Of a stretch of 64,000 nt of DNA, positions 25,033-33,021 are shown in pieces (the first letter of the stretch is position 1; the number at the start of each line of letters is the position of its first letter). The position numbers were made by a program, and so were the translations under genes. Origin of the DNA: Pantoea cypripedii (GTDB lineage: Bacteria > Pseudomonadota > Gammaproteobacteria > Enterobacterales > Enterobacteriaceae). Location: positions 1,485,377 through 1,549,376 of the forward strand of contig NZ_CP024768.1 in the NCBI RefSeq assembly GCF_011395035.1, written 5' to 3'. Below the pieces are notes generated by a model. That model was not told where the DNA came from. It saw nothing but the letters and a program-made list of their open reading frames with translations, and ran no database searches.

Positions 25033-28000
25033 ATGACATATTCATCGTCAACGGACGACTTATTGCATCGTGCAACGAATATTAACGGCAGCGAAAATAA
25101 CGTTATCATCAAAGTTGAGCCGTTAACGCAATTAACTATCCAGTCACCACCGCATGGACAGATTGCGTTAAAAGCGGGCGCAGACATCGCTTCGATCAAA
25201 AGCCTGAGGTTTGTGCGTCATGGTAATGATCTGGAAATTTTTACCGGGCATGGCAAACATCCAGTGGTGTTGATCGAAGATTATTATGCACAGGAGACAC
25301 CGCCGGACATCTACGGTATTGACGACCAGGGTCATCGCTATAGCTGGTCATCAAGCGGAGAGACTTCGCTGGTCAGCGCGCTGACAGAAGGCGAAAGCAG
25401 TACGGGGCAAGCGATACCCGTAGCAGAAGGAGACAGTGCCCCCGGGGCTCAGGCAACAGATGGCGCAGCAGCGGCCGGGCAGCAGGATGATAACGACGAT
25501 AAAGGTGCCGCAGGTCTCTTCGGCATGTCCGGTGGCTGGGCAGCAGCAGCGGCAGGTCTCGCTACTGCAGCGATTGCTGGCGGAGTTATTGCGGCTTCAC
25601 ATCATGGTGGCGGCTCAGACGATCATTCCGGCAGTGACAGCAACGCCCGTCCGCCAAATCCCGCCTATGACATTGCGATCTTTGATAAAGACGGCAACCG
25701 CATTGCGGGCGATACCACCAACATCGCGACTCCGGTGATTCAGGGTAAAGCGGAACCCGGCATGACCGTCACCATTAAAGATGGCGATACGGTGATTGGC
25801 TCTGCCGTTGTTGATGGGAATGGCGACTGGCAGCTAACCCCGGATGCCCCGCTGGCGGAAGGCGACAGCAATTTGCAGGTGGATGTCACCAATCCAGGGG
25901 GAAACAGCACCACATCGGATATCACACTGAACGTTGATACCACGCCGCCCCCAGGCACGCTGTCTGATTTGCAGTTGATCAACGACAATGATCCGGCAAA
26001 TCCTGTGGCGATTACCGCTGGCATTACCAACGACGCCACTCCGACAATCACCGGTACTGTCGCCGATGCAGAGGCAGGTGATCGTGTGGTCATTAAGGAT
26101 GGCGATAAGGTGCTGGGGTATGCGGACATTGATGCCAATGGCCACTGGACCTATACGCCAGATCATGACCTGGGTGAGGGGCAGCATCAACTCACTGCGG
26201 AATTGCAGGATGCTGCGGGTAACCGTGGCGCATCGCAACAGGTTGATTTGCAAGTCGATACCACCTCTCCTGATGCGGCACAAAATATCACGGTGGATGA
26301 CCGGGACGGTAATGCCAATAACGGCACAAATACCAACGACAGCACCCCTGCGATTCACGGCCAGGCTGAACCGGGCAGCACCGTCACCATTAAAGATGGC
26401 GATACGGTGATTGGATCTGCGGTGGTTGATGGTAACGGCGACTGGCAGGTAACCCCGAATGCACCGCTGGGTGAAGGCGGCAATGAATTGGTGGTCGAAG
26501 TGACGGATCCCGCCGGTAACAGCACGCAATCCGATCTGACCATCACTGTCGATACCACGCCTCCGGACAGCGTCAGTACCATCCGGATCACCAATGATGC
26601 CAACGAAACCATTGATGGATCAAAGCCGACCAACGACAGCACCCCGCACATCAGCGGCCATGTAGATGGGGCGCAGCCGGGGGACAAAGTGATCGTCAAA
26701 GATGATGGAAAAGTGTTGGGCGAAGCGGCAATAGACGAAAACGGCGACTGGCAGTTTACCCCGCAACCTGCGTTGGGCGATGGCGAACACAAGGTTACCG
26801 CCACCGTCACCGATGCGGTAGGCAACCAGGGGACACCGTCCACCCGTATCGACTATACCCAGGATACTCAGGCACCGACTTCCACCAGTACCCTCGAAAT
26901 TACTAACGATGATGGCGGCATAATTAACGGCACCAATCCCACCAACGACAGCACCCCGCACATCGGCGGCCATGTCGCTGGCGCGCAAGCGGGGGATAAG
27001 GTGATCATCAAAGACGACGGTAAAGTGTTGGGTGAAGCTGCAATTGATGCAAATGGCGACTGGACATTTATTCCGGACCCGGCGCTGGGCGATGGCGAAC
27101 ACAAAATTACCGCCACCGTCGCTGATGAGGCTGGCAACCAGGGCACCCCGTCTTACACGGTGGAGTATAACCAGAATACTCAGCCGGAAGAGGGCACCAG
27201 CACCCTGATTATCACCGACGACCATCAGAAGGTGATTGATCACAACCATCCCACCAACGACAGCACGCCAAATTTCAGTGGTCATGTAACGGGGGCAAAA
27301 CCGGGTGATAAGGTCATCATTAAAGACGGCAAAGATCAATTGGCTGACGTTGCCATCGACGCCGAAGGTAACTGGACCTTTACCCCGGACAACGGTCTGG
27401 GAGAAGGACCACACCATATCACAGTGACGGTCACTGACTCCGCAGGGAATATAGGTGCAACCACCGGCCCGGTGGATTATACCCAGGATACCGTTCCTCC
27501 AGCGCCAGCGACCGATATCGTGATCACCAATGATCAGACTCACGAAGTCATTCTTGCCAATGGTGTGACCAACGATAAATCGCCGACGCTCAGCGGCAAT
27601 GCGGAAGCGGGCAGCACGGTAAACATCCTCGATAAGGATGGCAACGTGTTGATATCCGTGAAAGCAGATGATCAGGGAGCGTGGCGCACCGAGGTGCCTG
27701 ATCTGGCTGACGGCCGCTATGATCACATGCAGGTTCAGGTTGTGGATGCGGCAGGGAACCATAGCGAAACGGCTGTGCCGATTTTCAATGTGGACACCGC
27801 TAATCACAATACGACGACCATCGTCACCGACTCAGAAAAAACCGATGCAACGCCAACCTTCAGCGGGCAGGTCACTCTCAAGGATAATGACACTTACGAT
27901 ACAGTGACGGTCACCATTAAGGATGATCAGGGCAAGATTATTGCCAGTGACGTGAAGGTCAATCCTGACGGCAGCTGGAGCTACACACCGGATGATCAAC

Positions 28001-30168
28001 ATTCACTCGATACCGGCCCGCACCATATCAGCGCGGTGGTTGTGGACCAGGCGACTAACGAATCAGAACCGGGTTATCTGAACGGCAGCGCAGACGGCAG
28101 CTGGACAGTGCTGCCCGCAGAGCCTGTTGTACTTTTTTCTGATGCGGGCAAGGGAACCGGGGACAACTTTGGCTATGCCATCACGACCAGCGAAGATTTT
28201 ATCTATATCACCGCCCCCCGCGGAGGATTAAATCAGGCAGGAAGTGAAAACTATCAGGGGGTGATTTACGCCGTCGCCAAACAGTATGCCTGGATGATTA
28301 CCGAAAGCACCAGCATGGAAGCGTTGTTCAAAGCACATCCGGGAATTGGCACAATTATTACCAACAGCAGTGCCGTGGCTAATGCCAATGGGGATGGCAG
28401 TGATCTGATGGGTTATGGTATCAAGGCGCTTGATAATGGCTGGGTGGCGATTTATTCACACTGGAATGACAAGGCCTTCTTCGTTAAGGAACCGTTGCCG
28501 AATAATTTCGATCTTAAAGAGATTTCAAATGCTGAAGGCGGCCACAGTCCTTATGGTTTTATGATGACCGATACGGATTGGGGGAAATATTTTGGCTTCA
28601 ACGTTGGATCTGTCGCCAACGCGGATGGCACGCTGACATTTCTGATCAGCGACATTTCAGCTCCACGCGGCCAGCAGGGTGTGATCACTACCGTCACTTT
28701 TGATCCCGAACACGGAAAGTGGGGGAACATCAAGCTACAACCCGATCCGACAAACGGGACTCCGCATGCTCCGTGGGTGCCGATTACCACACCCGATGGC
28801 ATGGTGGTGGGGAATATCGACTATGAAGATTACACCAATGCCGCAGGCTCTACTCAAAACTATAACTTCGGCTCCGATATTCAGATGCTGGGGGATATTT
28901 TTGGTAACCAGCAACAGTACCTTGCTATTCAGGACGCTGAGTCAGCCGTGAAGAATGGTGCGGGACGTGGCACCTGGTATCTCTATAAAGTCCCTGAAGA
29001 TGGGTTGCCCAATAGTTTCAGCGTGGCCGATGCGACTGCGGATCCGACTCAGCTGATTCGTATCCATAACATCGGTGAGGGTATATTAAATGAAATCAAT
29101 GCGCGCCCAATTGCCGATGGTGGCGGAGCTGAACAAATCCCGCACAACCATAATATTGCCAATCTCGGCGGATTCAGCAATGGCACCGATACGGACATTG
29201 CGATCGGTTCCAGTACTGATTATTCCGGTTCAGGCAATGGCAAGGTATGGGTTCTGCACGCCAACAAGATCAAGGGCGATATCAATATTGGGGTCAACGA
29301 GACGGTTAAAGATTTCGACACCCAATACGGTTATGGCATCGTCAGTACCAACCATCCCGGCAGCAAGCAGGGTTTTGGTCTCAATGTCATCGGTGGCTAT
29401 GACTTCAATGGTGACGGCATCAACGATCTGGTCATCAGCGACCCACTGGCGGTGAATAACAACAAAGTTGTCGGGGCGGTGTATGTCGTCTATGGCGGCC
29501 ATGAAAAGGATTATGAGGATGCCCTGAAGGCCAACCATGGTCAGATCGACATTAAGACCATACTCGAAAACGGCTGGGGGGAAGTGCATTACGGCAGCGT
29601 TGAAAATCAGTACTTTGGCTGGTCGGTAGATGTCGTTGATATGAACAAAGATGGTCACCCTGATCTGCTGGTCGGTGCGCCCTCGCAGATCGGGGCTGCA
29701 ACCACCGATAAAAATCCCAACGCGCAATACAACGGTCAGGTGTATGTGATTTATAACACCCATGATGCGCCAGTAGCGGATGACACGACGCCAGCGGCTC
29801 GTGCGTTTAATGTTGATGAACCAAACCATCACGATGATAGCGGTATTGCGTTGCTGCTGGATGGCGATCACCAGAACATCGATCTGGCCAACCTGGTGGA
29901 TGCCCTGAAGGAGATGCATAACATTGATATGTCCAACGGCAATAACACCCTGAAAGTGGATAATCAGACGCTGGATAAGGTGGAGGGTGAAAATCATGAT
30001 GCCCTGATCGTCAATGGCGAGAATGGCAACGTTGAACTAAGCGGTGGGGCTGATCACTGGCAGGATAACGGCACCGTCACCATTGATGGCAAGGTTTATC
30101 ATGATTACCACAGCAGTGGTCAATCGGAAGTCCTGATTGAAGACAGGATCCACGTCACCATCCTGTAA
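25033..30168 (+). CDS. Giant BapA/LapA-like type I secreted adhesin with Ig-like repeats and FG-GAP-like region
   Basis: 1711-residue surface protein, probably a biofilm or attachment adhesin. Residues 1-110 resemble the BapA/Bap prefix domain. An acidic linker and an Ala-rich hydrophobic segment (about 168-190) follow. Eight bacterial Ig-like repeats of about 90-105 residues run from about 211 to 1030, with recurring TNDSTP, AGSTVTIKDGD, DGNGDW and DAAGN motifs. Residues of about 1035-1585 have calcium-type FG-GAP motifs (DFNGDGINDLVIS near 1457 and DMNKDGHPDLLVGAP near 1537) and may fold as a beta-propeller. The last 110 residues (from NVDEPNHHDDSGIALLLDGD) match the C-terminal secretion module of LapA/BapA adhesins. 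No classical GGxGxD RTX array is present. The divergent T1SS should export it. Confidence 0.92.
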   Translation: MTYSSSTDDLLHRATNINGSENNVIIKVEPLTQLTIQSPPHGQIALKAGADIASIKSLRFVRHGNDLEIFTGHGKHPVVLIEDYYAQETPPDIYGIDDQGHRYSWSSSGETSLVSALTEGESSTGQAIPVAEGDSAPGAQATDGAAAAGQQDDNDDKGAAGLFGMSGGWAAAAAGLATAAIAGGVIAASHHGGGSDDHSGSDSNARPPNPAYDIAIFDKDGNRIAGDTTNIATPVIQGKAEPGMTVTIKDGDTVIGSAVVDGNGDWQLTPDAPLAEGDSNLQVDVTNPGGNSTTSDITLNVDTTPPPGTLSDLQLINDNDPANPVAITAGITNDATPTITGTVADAEAGDRVVIKDGDKVLGYADIDANGHWTYTPDHDLGEGQHQLTAELQDAAGNRGASQQVDLQVDTTSPDAAQNITVDDRDGNANNGTNTNDSTPAIHGQAEPGSTVTIKDGDTVIGSAVVDGNGDWQVTPNAPLGEGGNELVVEVTDPAGNSTQSDLTITVDTTPPDSVSTIRITNDANETIDGSKPTNDSTPHISGHVDGAQPGDKVIVKDDGKVLGEAAIDENGDWQFTPQPALGDGEHKVTATVTDAVGNQGTPSTRIDYTQDTQAPTSTSTLEITNDDGGIINGTNPTNDSTPHIGGHVAGAQAGDKVIIKDDGKVLGEAAIDANGDWTFIPDPALGDGEHKITATVADEAGNQGTPSYTVEYNQNTQPEEGTSTLIITDDHQKVIDHNHPTNDSTPNFSGHVTGAKPGDKVIIKDGKDQLADVAIDAEGNWTFTPDNGLGEGPHHITVTVTDSAGNIGATTGPVDYTQDTVPPAPATDIVITNDQTHEVILANGVTNDKSPTLSGNAEAGSTVNILDKDGNVLISVKADDQGAWRTEVPDLADGRYDHMQVQVVDAAGNHSETAVPIFNVDTANHNTTTIVTDSEKTDATPTFSGQVTLKDNDTYDTVTVTIKDDQGKIIASDVKVNPDGSWSYTPDDQHSLDTGPHHISAVVVDQATNESEPGYLNGSADGSWTVLPAEPVVLFSDAGKGTGDNFGYAITTSEDFIYITAPRGGLNQAGSENYQGVIYAVAKQYAWMITESTSMEALFKAHPGIGTIITNSSAVANANGDGSDLMGYGIKALDNGWVAIYSHWNDKAFFVKEPLPNNFDLKEISNAEGGHSPYGFMMTDTDWGKYFGFNVGSVANADGTLTFLISDISAPRGQQGVITTVTFDPEHGKWGNIKLQPDPTNGTPHAPWVPITTPDGMVVGNIDYEDYTNAAGSTQNYNFGSDIQMLGDIFGNQQQYLAIQDAESAVKNGAGRGTWYLYKVPEDGLPNSFSVADATADPTQLIRIHNIGEGILNEINARPIADGGGAEQIPHNHNIANLGGFSNGTDTDIAIGSSTDYSGSGNGKVWVLHANKIKGDINIGVNETVKDFDTQYGYGIVSTNHPGSKQGFGLNVIGGYDFNGDGINDLVISDPLAVNNNKVVGAVYVVYGGHEKDYEDALKANHGQIDIKTILENGWGEVHYGSVENQYFGWSVDVVDMNKDGHPDLLVGAPSQIGAATTDKNPNAQYNGQVYVIYNTHDAPVADDTTPAARAFNVDEPNHHDDSGIALLLDGDHQNIDLANLVDALKEMHNIDMSNGNNTLKVDNQTLDKVEGENHDALIVNGENGNVELSGGADHWQDNGTVTIDGKVYHDYHSSGQSEVLIEDRIHVTIL
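25663..28125 (+). repeat. Eight Ig-like coding repeats inside the adhesin gene
   Basis: Tandem in-frame repeats of about 280-320 bases, diverged overall but with stretches identical between copies: the coding for VTIKDGDTVIGSAVVDGNGD occurs almost unchanged in repeats 1 and 3 (from about 25768 and 26382), and repeats 4 and 5 share TNDSTPHI and DDGKVLGEAAID. Such homology could change repeat number by recombination. Confidence 0.85.
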
Positions 30169-30184
30169 TCACATCATAAAACGC

Positions 30185-30221
30185 CCGGGGCCAGCGTGGT
30201 AACACGGCTGGCCCCGGTTAT
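30185..30221. terminator. Intrinsic terminator after the adhesin gene
   Basis: CCGGGGCCAGC (30185-30195) pairs perfectly with GCTGGCCCCGG (30207-30217), followed by TTATTT. It lies 17 bases after the adhesin stop and 17 before the SulP stop, so it may serve both. Confidence 0.85.
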
Positions 30222-30233
30222 TTATGCGAACAC

Positions 30234-31712
30234 TTACCCCAGCGTTCCTGTCAGGCGACGATGGAAATCACTGCTGCGGTTATCCAGTCCGATAAAGGTC
30301 ACGGTGGCACCATGACGTTGATAGCGATATTCAATGGCGTCCAGCGCCGCGACACTGGAAGCATCCCAGATCTGCGCATGGGTCAAATCAATGGTCACTG
30401 ATGCAGGATCGTGCGCGTAGTCAAAATGTTCGAACAGATCGTTGCTGCTGGCAAAAAACAACGGGCCACGCACGGTGTAATGTACCTGGTCACCTTCATC
30501 ACTCAGCTGCCGTTCGGCGTGAATTACATGCGCAATACGGCGCGCAAACAGCATCATGGCAAGGATCACCCCAACTAACACGCCCAGTGCCAGGTTACCG
30601 GTCCATACCGTCATGGCAACGGTCAGCACCATAACCAGCGTTTCTGACCACGGCATGCGTTTCAGTGTCGCTGGGTGCAGGCTATGCCAGTTCACGGTTT
30701 TCACTGCCACCACCATCATAATGCCTGCCAGCACCACCATTGGGATCTGCGCCATGATCTGGCTCAGGCCGGTCACCAGCAGTAGCAGCACCAGACCGGC
30801 GGCGACGGTGGAAACGCGGGTGCGGGCTTTACCCAGTTCCACGTTAACAATGGTCTGGCCGATCATGGCACAACCGGCAATCCCGCCATAAAACCCGGCC
30901 AGAATATTGGCGATACCCAGCCCCCAGGACTCGCGGCGTTTGCTGGATGGGGTGTCGGTAATATCATCCACCAGTTTTGCGGTCAGCAGTGATTCCATCA
31001 GGCCAACAAAGGCAATGCTGAGCGCCGTCGGCCAGATGATTTGCAACGTTTGCAGGTTAAACGGCACCAGCAGCGTGGTGAACCCCGGTAATCCGGCTGT
31101 CATCGGGCCTTCATCACCCACATTGGGTACGCGATAGCCCAGCAGCAGCGCAATAGCGGTCACGACCACAATCGCCACCAGCGGAGAGGGAACGCTTTTC
31201 AGCACTTTCGGCAGCAACAACACAATCGCCAGCGTAACGGCAAACAGCACCCATACCAGGCCGGACTGGCCCCAGACATGGGGCACCTGGGCAAAGAAAA
31301 TCAGAATACCGAGCGCGTTGACGAAACCAATCATCACCGAGCGTGGGATATAGCGCATCATGCGCGCCATGCCAGCGAGGCCAAACAAAATCTGAATCAC
31401 GCCACCCATCACCACGGCGGGCAGAATATATTCCACGCCGTGCGCGTGTACCATGGGGCCTATCACCAGTGCTACCGAGCCTGCGGCGGCGGTGACCATC
31501 GCCGGGCGGCCACCCAGCAGGGATAACGTCAGGCACAGCACCACCGACGCCACCAGGCTGACTTTAGGATCAACACCGGCAATCACGGAAAAAGAGATGA
31601 CTTCAGGAATCAGGGCCAGCGCAGTAATAATCCCGGCCAGACATTCGCGGGTGAGAAGGGCAGGCGAGCGTAATACGCGGCTTACCGTGAGATCTTCGGA
31701 TGGATGACTCAT
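30234..31712 (-). CDS. SulP-family anion transporter with C-terminal STAS domain
   Basis: 492-residue inner membrane anion transporter (SLC26/SulP). The membrane core is at about 15-400, with the N-terminal LLTRECLAGIITALALIPEV, the GGRPAMVTAAAGSVALVIGP loop, and GLGIANILAGFYGGIAGCAM, typical for the family. The STAS domain is at about 410-490 (VRGPLFFASSNDLFEHFDYA, then DLTHAQIWDASSVAALDAI). The start at 31712 gives MSHPSEDL; the frame is open upstream to 31805. Substrate could be sulfate, bicarbonate or dicarboxylate and cannot be read from sequence. It stands alone. Confidence 0.9.
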   Translation of the reverse strand: MSHPSEDLTVSRVLRSPALLTRECLAGIITALALIPEVISFSVIAGVDPKVSLVASVVLCLTLSLLGGRPAMVTAAAGSVALVIGPMVHAHGVEYILPAVVMGGVIQILFGLAGMARMMRYIPRSVMIGFVNALGILIFFAQVPHVWGQSGLVWVLFAVTLAIVLLLPKVLKSVPSPLVAIVVVTAIALLLGYRVPNVGDEGPMTAGLPGFTTLLVPFNLQTLQIIWPTALSIAFVGLMESLLTAKLVDDITDTPSSKRRESWGLGIANILAGFYGGIAGCAMIGQTIVNVELGKARTRVSTVAAGLVLLLLVTGLSQIMAQIPMVVLAGIMMVVAVKTVNWHSLHPATLKRMPWSETLVMVLTVAMTVWTGNLALGVLVGVILAMMLFARRIAHVIHAERQLSDEGDQVHYTVRGPLFFASSNDLFEHFDYAHDPASVTIDLTHAQIWDASSVAALDAIEYRYQRHGATVTFIGLDNRSSDFHRRLTGTLG

Positions 31713-31867
31713 AAATTGTGCAGGCTCTTTTATTATGTTGCGCTTACCAAACGGTAGGCAGTAACCAGATGAGAAACGGACAGGGAAAAGGATGTTACCG
31801 GTCAATGCTGGGGGATGCCAGACTAAATCTGTGTTCAGGTGGGGGATTCCATCCGTGGAATCGTGAT

Positions 31868-32128
31868 TTATACCAGGACATCATCCGGTGTTTTATGCAC
31901 CACGATCTCCAGCAGCTGGCGATAAATATCCAGTTGAGCCACATCATTTTCCTGCTCCAGCCGGACAATCAGGGCAGAAATAATTGCCTTATTGGTGACG
32001 GGCATACCGGTTTGCAGAATTTCAGCAACGATTTGACCAAATACAGCCATTTGCTTGTCTGCACTTTCACTCGCCAGATTGAAATATCGCGCGATGGCCT
32101 GATCGCGGCTTATAACGGCATTTTGCAT
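31868..32128 (-). CDS. AriR/YmgB-family biofilm and acid-resistance regulator
   Basis: 86-residue helical protein of the AriR/YmgB family, small proteins linked in E. coli to acid resistance and biofilm formation. Shared pattern: MQNAVISRDQAIARYF at the start, GQIVAEILQTG, NKAIISALIVRLEQENDV, and RQLLEIVVHKTPDDV at the end. ATG at 32128; the frame continues upstream to 32173 without family similarity. A terminator-like hairpin precedes it at 32229-32275, so its expression may depend on read-through or on a promoter inside 32129-32228. Confidence 0.82.
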   Translation of the reverse strand: MQNAVISRDQAIARYFNLASESADKQMAVFGQIVAEILQTGMPVTNKAIISALIVRLEQENDVAQLDIYRQLLEIVVHKTPDDVLV

Positions 32129-32228
32129 GTGTAAAGTCCTAAAATTCAGTCTGATGAGAATCATCAGACTCACGATGATAAAACTCTCACGCGGACAGGC
32201 GTGAAAGACCCAACGTCATCTCACAGAC

Positions 32229-32275
32229 AAAAAAGACGCCTCTGGAGGTGGAAATCCACAACACCTTCAGAGGCG
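32229..32275 (-). terminator. Strong intrinsic terminator on the minus strand
   Basis: 14-bp stem (one G-U pair) with an 11-base loop, followed on the minus strand by TCTTTTTTG. There is no protein gene upstream of it on this strand in the preceding intergenic region, which is why a small transcript is proposed. Confidence 0.8.
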
Positions 32276-32322
32276 GCACAACGTGCATTATTCGTTACAG
32301 GACCGTTAACCAGTCCCCGGAC
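32229..32322 (-). ncRNA. Candidate small RNA or transcription attenuator upstream of the ariR-like gene
   Basis: On the minus strand TTGTAC (32351-32356) and TATAAG (32329-32334) stand 16 bases apart, followed about 50 bases later by a strong intrinsic terminator: CGCCTCTG/CAGAGGCG outer stem (32237-32244 with 32268-32275) continued by GAGGTG/CACCTT, 14 bp in all, then six U. The product would be roughly 94 nt with no ORF. It may be a free sRNA or the leader of the ariR-like mRNA. I do not recognise it as a known enteric sRNA. Ends are inferred. Confidence 0.5.
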
Positions 32323-32512
32323 AATAAACTTATACAATGACTCTCAATCTGTACAAGGTAAACATGAACATTTTGTGCTATTCATCCATTTATCGCCAGA
32401 TAAATAGACGGTTACCTCACATAACCTATACAGCAAGGATGTACAGCTTCATGGGTTGTGTCAAATTTCGCACTACCATGGTCATCGTGAATTAATCAGG
32501 GGTGCTGGGGTA

Positions 32513-32570
32513 TTTTCATTCGCAACCGGGTCTGCGTATAATAACGTCACTGTTTAGTTAGACATCTAAC
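32513..32570 (+). promoter_or_regulatory. Promoter and operator-like palindrome of the marR-like efflux operon
   Basis: TTTTCA (32513-32518) and a consensus TATAAT (32537-32542) are 18 bases apart. GTTAGA-CA-TCTAAC at 32557-32570 is a perfect 6-bp palindrome just after the expected start of transcription, a good place for MarR autorepression. Binding is inferred. Confidence 0.65.
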
Positions 32571-32587
32571 CATTAGGTCACTATCTT

Positions 32588-33019
32588 TTGACTGACTATC
32601 CACAACCCTTCTCCCGTTTATTACATCTCACTGCGCATGCGTGGCGGCTGGCGGTTGACCGCCGTCTGAAAGAGAGCGGGCTGAGTATGAGTAGCTGGAT
32701 GGCCATCGCTACGGTGGCGACGGCAAATGAACCACCGACGCAAAAAGCCCTGGCGCAATTGCTGGGTCTGGAAGAGGCCAGTGTGGTACCACTGGTGGAT
32801 CGGCTGGTGAAACAACAATTGCTGGCGCGCGTCCAGCCCCAGGAGGATCGCCGCAAGCGCCTGCTGATGCTGACGGAGCAGGGCAACATTGCCTTCGCGG
32901 AAGTAAAAACTCAGGCTGATACGCTACGCGCCCAGTTGCTGGCTGATATTGACCCACAGGCACTGGCCGTCACTGAGCATGTGTTGCAGCAACTACTGAC
33001 GCGGCTGGGGACGTTATAA
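32588..33019 (+). CDS. MarR-family transcriptional regulator
   Basis: 143-residue winged-helix repressor. The MarR core is visible: the N-terminal dimer helix ending GLSMSSWMAIATVA, recognition region TQKALAQLLGLEEASVVPLV, and the wing DRRKRLLMLTEQG. The only start that keeps the first helix is TTG at 32588. It is followed after 2 bases by the MFS pump, so it probably represses its own operon and responds to a pump substrate, likely a phenolic or lipophilic compound. Confidence 0.88.
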   Translation: MTDYPQPFSRLLHLTAHAWRLAVDRRLKESGLSMSSWMAIATVATANEPPTQKALAQLLGLEEASVVPLVDRLVKQQLLARVQPQEDRRKRLLMLTEQGNIAFAEVKTQADTLRAQLLADIDPQALAVTEHVLQQLLTRLGTL

Positions 33020-33021
33020 CG

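Larger units (their letters stand above)
32129..32587. other. Regulatory region ariR-like/marR-like
   Basis: 459 bases between divergent genes. It contains, on the minus strand, a promoter-like pair and a terminator delimiting a possible small RNA (listed separately), and on the plus strand the promoter and operator-like palindrome of the marR-like gene. The remainder shows no gene; a 68-codon plus frame (32201-32407) runs antisense to the hairpin and has no ribosome site. Confidence 0.6.

Noticed and set aside
26620..27807. 395-codon open frame on the minus strand inside the adhesin gene
   Set aside because: Antisense shadow of the Ig-like repeat coding; codon bias of the repeats keeps the opposite frame open. 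No ribosome site and no family similarity.
25663..28125. Regular repeats that could suggest a CRISPR-like array
   Set aside because: Repeats are about 300 bases, coding, diverged and in frame; no short identical direct repeats with unique spacers, no cas genes.
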